This document shows positions 56,351 through 64,000 of a stretch of 64,000 bases of DNA, piece after piece; position 1 is the stretch's first letter; each line of letters starts with the position of its first letter. The notes under the pieces are model-generated. The model ran no database searches. It was not told the DNA's origin and saw only the letters and a list, made by a program, of their open reading frames with translations. Origin of the DNA: Sipunculus nudus (lineage: Eukaryota > Annelida > Sipuncula > Golfingiida > Sipunculidae); assembly GCA_026874595.1 (NCBI GenBank), contig CM049317.1, positions 41,196,401 through 41,260,400 on the forward strand, written 5' to 3'. The position numbers and the translations under genes were made by a program.

Positions 56351-57458
56351 ATGGCGAGCGGTGCCAACCAGTCAGCAGAGAACGCGATCTCCGGACGTAT
56401 CGCTGAATTCCAGGAAAGCTTCACCCAGGCACGTCAGGAAACAGCACACATAGCCAGCTGACACTACTATGAAGTAGGTAAGCGCAACGTCATAAAAGAT
56501 GTAGTTTCTAGAACTAGCACTTGTGATGGGACCTCCTATACGGCCGTTAAAGACTGGCTAGAGCAAATAGAGTGGGCTAAGGAATATGTTCCCGGGGAAT
56601 CTGAACTGATAGACATTGTTACTCGTACGGTCACCGGGTCGCTAAGGAGGGAGGTGGAATGTTATCTAATGGAACACACGCTAGCCAACCCAGGGGCACC
56701 GAGATTATCAGTCGCTTGGGATGCGCTTAAAAAGCACATCCGACAAAACTTCCTCCCTCCAAATGATGTCGAGTTATTGAGTCAACAGCTCAACAACTTG
56801 AAACAGCAAGTTTCTGTCTCCGTGCCTCACTTCAACCGGATGTTTAGAGACCTCGCAGAACAGGCATACCCGCTGAGTGAGCGCACGGGGGAACAAACAA
56901 AGGATTCAATCAAGGTATATGTTCGGGCCCTGGTGAATGAAAACGTAAGACCACAGGTGTTGTATCAGGGACCACGTGACTTACAAGAAGCCATGTACCA
57001 GGCCACCATCACAGATCAACCAAGGTGAATTCATCCATCCCCACTTCCAAGGAAAAGAGGAGCCAATGGATATATCCGCTATTACCATGGTGGAAAAGGG
57101 AATAAATTTAGCCAATGTGTATGAGGCCATCGCTAGTGTGGGCTGATTGGTCAGTGATTCGCGTGAGTCTCCGCGCGCAGGTCATCGTGATTCGCATAAA
57201 TCTGCCAACAATTATAACAATAGGAATGTACGCCATAGGAATCCTCTTAGCTGGACTACCGATGGCAGGCCCATCTGCTATGAATGCGTAAAAGCGGGCC
57301 ACATGGCGAGAGAATGCCTGCGACAAAACACGCAAGAATCGCCAGCTGAGGTCACGCCCAGGGTAACAGGTAAGTCACCCCCACGCCGGTACAACCCTCC
57401 CTCAAAGGCAACATGTAATAATTGTAACCATACCATGCAAAATAGTCATTTAAACTAG
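56351..57458 (+). pseudogene. Ty3/gypsy gag, element A2 (broken)
   Basis: ATG 56351 has the same start context as A1. A TGA at 56459-56461 replaces a CGA found in A1, a CpG-type C-to-T change. The frame is then open through the capsid-like region ('RMFRDLAEQAYPLSERTGE') to a shift near 57018. The zinc knuckle CYECVKAGHMAREC is at 57276-57317 in another frame. The one-base break of A1 near 40246 is absent here, so the two copies decayed separately. Confidence 0.8.
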
Positions 57459-57479
57459 TAAGCGTCATTGCAGGACATA

Positions 57480-59500
57480 CATCAAGGCTGGAGACTGCCC
57501 TTTGAGTGGGTGGTATTCAGGTTTTGGCATTGATAGATACAGGTGCTACTTGCACATTGCTGCGACACGAAATTTTTGATGACATTTGTGTAAAAACACA
57601 CCGCTGCCCCATTGTTAAGAAACCCCCCGTCCCTTTAAAATCCGTTACTGGACACCCCTTGGAGATAGTAGGCTGCACCCAACTACCTATACAGGATGTA
57701 GGCAACATTGACATGTACATAGTACAGGACTTACCACAAGAAATGATCCTTGGGAATGACGCGCTCTTGGCAGGTAAAGGTTGCTTAAACCTTGCAGACA
57801 ATGACATGATATGGCACGGCAAACGCTGGCTCCTAAATTTAGATGGACAACAGGGCATCGACGGGTTATCCCAAACATATCCTTCCTGCCAAAATGAATG
57901 GATGACGTAATAAAGCATTATGCTGATGTGTTTGCAGGGCCTAATGCTCCCAACGGGTTTTGTGATATATCCCCGATGAAAATAGAAACACATGGAGAAC
58001 TTATATATCAGAGACCATACAGGGTTCCCCTTGATAAAAGAGAAATCATATCTAAAGCTGTTGATGAAATGCTAGCCAATGGTATCATCAAACCCTCCTC
58101 AACCCCCTGGGCAGCGCCCTTTACTTTGGTTCCGAAAGGAAAGGAGGGCACATTTCGTTTTTACGTAGATTATAGGAAGCTTAACGCAGTCACCAAGAAA
58201 GACAGGTACCCGCTCCTATTAATCTAAGACATCTTTGACCAAATTGGGGGGAGTACAATTCTCTCCACTCTTGACCTTAAGAGTGGCTACCATCAACGCC
58301 CAGTGCATCCTGCCGACATAGAAAAAATGGCATTTGTGTGCCACAGAGGACAGTTTGCTTTTACAAGAGTTCCCTTTGGCCTGGCAAATGGACCAAGCCA
58401 TTTTCAGAGAGTTATGGAGACAATTCTCCACGATCTGTTGGGTACCTGTGTACTTATATTCATTGATGACATTGTAATTTACAGCAAGGATAAAGTTTCA
58501 CACAAAAAAACATGTAAAAGCTGTTCTAGAGAGGATCAGAAACGCTAATCTTAAGCTGAAACCTGAGAAATGTACATTTGCCAGGTCAGAGGTCAAACTG
58601 TTAGGGTACATCGTAAACAGATCAGGGGTACAACCAGATCCAGAGAAAACTAACGCTATCAAAACCCTGCCCCCTCCAGCCAATGTTAAACAAATCCTTC
58701 TTAGGCAAGTCAAACTATTACCCCCAGTGCATACCAAAGTACACGGAAGAGGCTCAGCCATTCACTGTCCCCACCAAAAAGAATTGTAAATTCCGGTGGG
58801 GGACCAAAGAACAAACGACATTTGACAGACTTAAATCCTTATTAACATCACCTGCTGTTGTAGCATAGTCGTGCACTGACTTACCATACAAACTGTATAC
58901 TGATGCGAGCGACTCTTGTGTAGGTGCTATATTAATACAGAAGCATGAAGACGGGGTAGAACATGTTGTTCAGCACTTATCCCATCAACTGACAGACACA
59001 CAGAAACGCTGGGCTACCATTGAATAAGAAGCATATGCTGTAGTATAAGCCCTGACTAAGTTACGTCCTTACCTTTTTGGATCTGACTTCACGGTCTATA
59101 TGGACCACAAACCTCTCACCTCTTTGTTCACAAAAGAAATGATGAACACCAAAATTCAATGTTGGGCTATTTTATTGGCAGAAAATGGTGCAAAGATTCA
59201 ATATCATAGAGGGACTAGGAACGTCCGGGCCGACATGTTGTCACTCATTCCGGCGAACAGCATTTCCGTTGTAGACATGGACCATGACTGGATTGACTCA
59301 CAGGCTTTTCCCGAGGAGGTTTTCTATAAACAACTACCCTTAACAGCAGACGGGTTGAACTTAGATCAAGTACGCCATGAACAAACGCACCATTTCCCTG
59401 AACTCCTAGCCCAGACTGTTTCAGACCCTGACTTGTCTTATATAGTCATCGACGATCTATTGTACAGTACACGCTGGCCCACGCCAGAGTCGGCCCAATA
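57480..59500 (+). pseudogene. Pol of element A2: protease, RT, RNase H (broken)
   Basis: The protease LALIDTGATCTLL is near 57525. An RT fingers region follows from 57898, and a TAA at 58225-58227 is shared with A1. The palm has 'VPFGLANGPSHFQR' and the active-site variant FIDD at 58459-58470. A run of seven A near 58504 shifts the frame. RNase H has 'KLYTDASDSCVG' near 58890, with a TAG at about 58866-58868, a TAA near 59026 and another near 59047, then 'MDHKPLTSLFTKEM'. Many private lesions show old decay. Confidence 0.85.
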
Positions 59501-60750
59501 CCCAAGACTTTTCGAAAACAAGTTATATTGCGAGCACATAAGGAAATAGGCCACATGGCGGCGTCAAAAACATACACCAGTTAAGACAGGCTTATGTCTG
59601 GCCGGGCATGAGAAACAACTATTACTTGCTAAGTGCACAACATGCCAAGCTCACTCAGAGGGATCACGCACCAATGGGAGAAATTCCAATACCCGTATCA
59701 CCCATGCAGATGGTCAGTCTCAACCTCATAGGGCCCTTCCCAAATTCACGCTACAATAATCGATATATCCTCACTATAATATGTCATTGTACCGGCTGGG
59801 CAGACGCTTACCTGATCCCAGATAAACAAAGTGACATAGTCATGTTCGCGTTCGCCAACCAATTTATTCAGGCACACGGGATGCCTGAGGTAATTGTAAC
59901 AGATAATGGCGCGGAATTCATGGCTGTTAGCTTTACGTTATATCTGAGCTCATTAGGCGTAGATCACAGGCTCATCACAACAACACATCCGCAAGCAAAT
60001 GGAAAGGTAGAACGTTTCAACAGAACATTTAAAGAAACCCTCTCTAAAGGCATAAACAATCAAATTGACACGTGGGAAAATGCTGTTGGGGACACCCTGT
60101 TCGCTCATCGGATCAGTGTCAGCTCTGTAACTGGCTACTCTCCCTATTATCTATTGTATGGCAGGCAACTGAGAGCCCTGTTAACTAAATTATTGCAATC
60201 ACAGGTTCGTCCATCACTGTTTAGCATTAGACTAGACGATCTTGCTCAGGCCTTGGTAAAAGCTCGTGAAAATACGCGCACATCACGTGACTACAACAGA
60301 CAGAGATTGGCCGCAAAAGCTTATGCTAAACATATTGAAGTCAGTGATACGTTCGTCATATTAGCCAATGAACCTGTAACGTTCGCCACTAAATGGGACC
60401 CCCAGTGGCAGGTCACGCGGACTTCCGGTACCAAGTGTTATTTGCAGAACCAAGCCTCAGGAGAAATGAAGAAATTACAAAGAGATCATGTACAGTTAGT
60501 AGACCCTTTGTTATGCTGGGATGAAATACCACCGCGCCCGAAACGCCAACGCTGCCAACTCCGCCCCGCTTGGGATGCAAACAACCCTCAGCAGACGCCC
60601 AACCCACCCCCCGCGATAACCGAAACAGTAGCATCACCGCCGCAAGCGCCACGCCCGAATGAGTCAGGAAATAGTAACTCCCCGAATGCTGACGTGAACG
60701 CGCAAGAACAGGCAGAAGCTGAATTCCAAACTCAAAACCCCTCCAGATGA
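59500..60750 (+). pseudogene. Integrase of element A2, catalytic Asp changed
   Basis: The zinc-finger part (59490-59640) is spread over shifted frames. From the Met at 59608, 380 codons are open. The catalytic core has 'HCTGWADAYLIPDKQ', D99 in VTDNGAEF and E135 in NGKVERFNR, exactly 35 residues between (D,D35E). The first catalytic position is Asn (N39 in VSLNLIGPFP) where integrases have Asp. A GPY/F-like tail ('KWDPQWQVTRTSG') and a Pro-rich end follow, with stop at 60748. Integrase inserts the cDNA; this copy should be inactive. Confidence 0.85.
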
Positions 60751-60954
60751 ATTATCGGGGAGGTAGATTTCATAACATCAAGCGTATCAGGTATGACGTA
60801 TTGGAAGGAGGAGTCAACTTCAGGGGAGGAGTCAGAATAACCGGGATCCCCTGACACATGGTGATAAAACAAACGGCATTGCTTTGAAATAAGACCAGTG
60901 GTAGGAAGATTTTTTTTGGAGAAAAATATGGGATATAATAGTTAGTTTTCACAA
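60751..60954. other. Sequence just beyond A2 pol
   Basis: It contains GGGGAGG and GGAGGAGTCAACTTCAGGGGAGGAGTC. No second copy of the 55276-56318 LTR follows, so A2 is truncated somewhere here. Confidence 0.4.
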
Positions 60955-61286
60955 CCACACAAAAAATTCAAGATATGGTTCTCAGGCACCGCCCGCATCA
61001 ATTTTAAACCCCCGCATCAAAAATTTTTATTTTGATTTTCAATAAAAACTTTCCAATTTTGAGCTGCTGCCGCTCCGACATTTCTTTCAAGAAGATAAAA
61101 TTATACAATTTTCTTTTTTATGTAGTGCTTTTACTTGTTTAGCAAAATAAAACTGTTATTTTCGTGCTTTTCCCTTATCATTTGACATTTTTATCGAAAC
61201 ATACCAAAAAATTTAAAATAAAAAAAGCGCCCGCCCGCATTGATTTCTGAAGTGCCTGAGAACCATACCTTTTTTTTATTTTGGCC
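60955..61286. mobile_element. PIF/Harbinger-like MITE, copy 2
   Basis: GATATGGTTCTCAGGCACCG on the left and GTGCCTGAGAACCATACC followed by TTTTGGCC|TAA on the right repeat the ends of the MITE at 27585-27867. The centre is similarly AT-rich with CCGCATCAA/TTGATGCGG-like words. The left terminus has diverged (no clear GGCC), so that border is approximate. Confidence 0.7.
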
Positions 61287-62275
61287 TAATTGAGAAGCAT
61301 GCAACAAATTGTCAATTTTTTTTTTTTGCACCGGAAAACACCATCAAAGTTATACCGGGGAGTAATAAAGAGGGAAAACTTTGGCGCCCTTGGTGTCGTT
61401 TATTCATTCCATTGAAATAGACCGTGGCTCTTTTATCTGCTACATCTGTCAGGACAATTTCTTCGTCAGTCCTCCATTTATTTATTTTTAAACCTTAAAT
61501 ATTTTATTTTAACCCTTCGTTTTTTCAATTTATTGATCACAATGGTATTTGTATTCATAACGTCCCGTCAGTTCTACCAACAAGAGTATGGGCCGAATCA
61601 ATAAATACACTTGTAGGCGGCAAAGTTTCCCGCCAAACCATCTGGAATGCAAAGGTTATGAAATGTTACATGTGCATACATGAGGCCTCATTGGCATTTT
61701 GGATGAGACTTTCTCACAACTTCAAGACAGTATATATATTATTAATCCGTTTTTGTTTAGTTATAAACTTGTTTGGAGCTTCCTTGCATTTAGTCATGGC
61801 TAATCAAGAGGTCAGAGGTTTTCACGCTTCATTCTATAAGTATATATTTGTAATATGCTTTCCTACCACAAGTGCAGTTCCATTCGTGTGACATACATGG
61901 ACAATTTTATTCACTTAATCAGCAGTAAAAATGTCAGACTTAATTCCTTGTTCAGACCTATACCTCCCTGTTGACGGGAGTAAACGTTTGTACCGAAAAG
62001 GGAGCACAGCCTTCACTTTGGTGGATCATTTCCCATAACAAATCACATTTCAGAGTTACCTTTTCTAAATATGAAATCTTTATATAAGAATAAATTTATC
62101 TTTAGACCTGTCTATCAGCTGATCTAAGTTGAGAATGTCCATGGAAGCTTTATCTGATGACATAATTAATTACTCATTTTCCTTAGTTAATTTGAGACTC
62201 ATAATCTGTAACAGATATACCTCCTTCACTTAATATTCAATGAATGTTTTCATCTTATAGTTTCTTCTTTGTATA

Positions 62276-62350
62276 ATTATTATTATAATTATTATTTTTA
62301 TTATAATTATCATTATCATCAATAATAAATCATAATAATAACTTTAATAA
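62276..62350. repeat. (ATT)n/(AAT)n microsatellite
   Basis: ATTATTATAATTATTATTT continues with interruptions, then AATAATAAATCATAATAATA. It has the appearance of two facing trinucleotide runs. Confidence 0.85.
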
Positions 62351-62929
62351 TAATATGAATATCATTAATATCAAAATCACTCAAAAGGACAAACCCTAGA
62401 AAATTTATATATTGTTAATGTTTTTATAGTTATAATCAATTTTACTTTATTTTAATTTTAATTAATTTATATTCAAATCATTCCCCACAAAATTTAAACA
62501 AAAAATGTAACTTACAAACTTACACAACACGATGGCTTTCTCTTTCAAACGAACACATAACGTTGCATTTATCGACTACTACACCTAAATAATTATTTAA
62601 CTGATTACAATACTATACATCAAAGGAAACCATTCTTTACATTGTTTTACAGTTACTCTTCTCGTAATTATTATTTCAGTCATGGTTCATATGAAGCACT
62701 ATATAGCTGGTATTAATTTTTTAATATACTAGTGGGAACCCAGGCAAGTTATTGGAAAACATCACTATTAAATTGAATAATGCGTCATTAATTATATAAA
62801 ATATGGAAGTTTTTGGTGGGAGGTGCAATATTATTGCCCTTGTTGAAATAAGGATTGGCATTAAGATGTGAATAGTGATTAATGTGCAGGGATTTGATGA
62901 TATTTCTAATATTTATTGGTCCGGGGGAC

Positions 62930-62949
62930 GGGGGGGGGGGGGGGGGGGG
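62930..62949. repeat. Poly-G tract
   Basis: A run of about 20 G directly follows GGTCCGGGGGACG. Unlike the other G tracts it is not in an obvious alpha element. Confidence 0.85.
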
Positions 62950-64000
62950 CATTTTAGACTAACTTTTTATAAGCCATACAAATTATGAAGCAGTTAAGAA
63001 GGGATCACATTTTGTAAGTGGACAATATGTTTTCCTCAGTGTCAGTTGGTCACAAAAAAAAACATGATATCCTATATAAAGTCGTTCAAGTTTGATTGCA
63101 TGCAGTTTTTTGTACAATATAAGACATCACTTGTTGCAACACCATACTCACACTCATATTCACATGTATAGGTCTATGATGAGCAGCAAAATTTTTGCAA
63201 ATTTGCAAGATTATAATATACATATATAAATTTAAATCTACGTGGCACTATTAAATTGTGTTTAAGAGAGGAGACTGAGTTAAAAGTTGAGTATTCTTGT
63301 ATATTCGGTAGTATTAGTTTTTAGGGGAGACTGCACCATTTAGTGTATTTTCATGCAAGTTATAGGCTACTGTTATAAATCATGGATTTTTTTCACTAAA
63401 ATTAAACATATTTTCAAGTTGTATAAGCTATATGGAAGACAAGTCTTTTTAGATGTTTAAACTATTTTAACATTTCTGTCCTACGATCTTATTTTCACAA
63501 GTGTCATCTCTGATAAAACTGACCAAATATGAGCTGTTGCAGGAAATAGGCTTGTCCCTTTTATTTCAATGGGTGGTGGCCTAATTTATCGGGATAATTA
63601 ATTTTACTGTGGGCCATGGCAGAGTCTCTTTTATTTTGATACTGATCAAAGATACAGTGATGCTATTATATAGGTTATCTGTGTTGATTATATGGCTGGC
63701 AGTCAAGTTGGGCTGTGCTTCTTGCCTTACGGCCCAGTGCGCATGCGCCAGTTGGGGGGCTTTGTTTGCAAACATCGGATGTGTCTATATGCAACAGAAG
63801 GCCCGGGAGGGCAGGGGATTAAGCATTAAACCTCGGTATAGACTCCCGGTAAATGGGAGTGTTGGAATCTAACTGGATAACAATGATGCCATCGTAGTGA
63901 CTATAAAAGCAACCATCTGTTATTTATACTTTTCTCAAAATCGTAGCAAATTGTAATTATTTTCATTTTAAAAAAACTATTTTTATTTTGCAATTTTCAA

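Larger units (their letters stand above)
61287..64000. other. AT-rich DNA without recognised gene
   Basis: I found no element ends or splice-bounded exon that I can defend. Notable pieces: an (ATT/AAT)n microsatellite at 62276-62350, a poly-G tract at 62931-62949, and a G+C-richer patch at 63690-63860 with the short ORF 63609-63872. Upstream exons of the minus-strand tau-like gene could lie here or beyond. Confidence 0.4.

Noticed and set aside
63581-63872. Overlapping ORFs on both strands in the G+C-richer patch near the right end
   Set aside because: No splice-site pair, motif or codon pattern supports an exon. It is kept only as unassigned DNA.

Overview
This window looks like one long stretch of intronic or intergenic DNA from an invertebrate animal. 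I infer a marine lophotrochozoan, possibly a mollusc, but this is not proven. The only convincing host coding sequence is a 96-nt minus-strand exon at 29643-29738. It encodes a microtubule-binding repeat of the tau/MAP2/MAP4 family and has clean splice sites on both sides. AT-rich DNA, many nested transposons, poly-G tracts and (ACGG)n-tailed repeat elements with tandem cores (like the 'pearl'/HINE elements described in bivalves) fit that picture. There are no prokaryotic operons, rRNA, tRNA or CRISPR arrays that I can see.

Almost everything else is mobile DNA inserted into mobile DNA. From left to right: the 3' end of a chromodomain-bearing Ty3/gypsy element (1-4678), split by a 2.4-kb non-autonomous element; unassigned DNA with a 193-bp tandem duplication; a non-autonomous element carrying nine 278-bp satellite units arranged as a trimeric higher-order repeat (7078-10127); a chain of related elements interrupted by a 2-kb TA-duplicating DNA transposon (10.1-17.5 kb); a probable solo LTR (19.1-19.8 kb); an inverted element (20.4-22.2 kb); a large composite (22.4-29.6 kb) that ends about 53 bp from the tau-like splice donor; a TA-flanked element (30.3-31.0 kb); a Penelope/hammerhead-like fragment; and another nested composite (31.3-39.8 kb) holding a 2.4-kb hAT-like element.

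Two families make up most of this and are built alike. I call them alpha (5' AACAAGGGACCCATGGGTCA..., 3' ...TCAGCTGAGCTAAAAA) and beta (5' AACAAGGCCTACAGGCCTAA..., 3' ...GCTCACAGGTTCGCTAA). Each has a 5' palindrome, matching subterminal inverted repeats, tandem core units, an ACGG/ACGACGG-type microsatellite and a hairpin-prone 3' end. No target-site duplication is evident. Their unrelated satellite cores share a 12-bp palindrome, GGTGGCGCCACC.

The right third (39.8-60.8 kb) is a decayed Ty3/gypsy element, A1, joined through a single LTR to a second copy, A2. A1 has been split by (i) a young complete-looking LTR element B (41919-49404), (ii) an alpha element, (iii) a hAT MITE with GTACCT repeats and (iv) a Tigger/pogo-like transposon. 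Element B is the most unusual object. Its LTRs are nearly identical and it has a 4-bp target duplication. Its gag and pol lie in one frame separated by a single TAG. Its pol stops inside the integrase zinc finger, and the place of the integrase catalytic core is taken by an uninterrupted 211-codon antisense reading frame with a good start context and a TATA-like sequence. The last 2.7 kb hold no recognisable gene.
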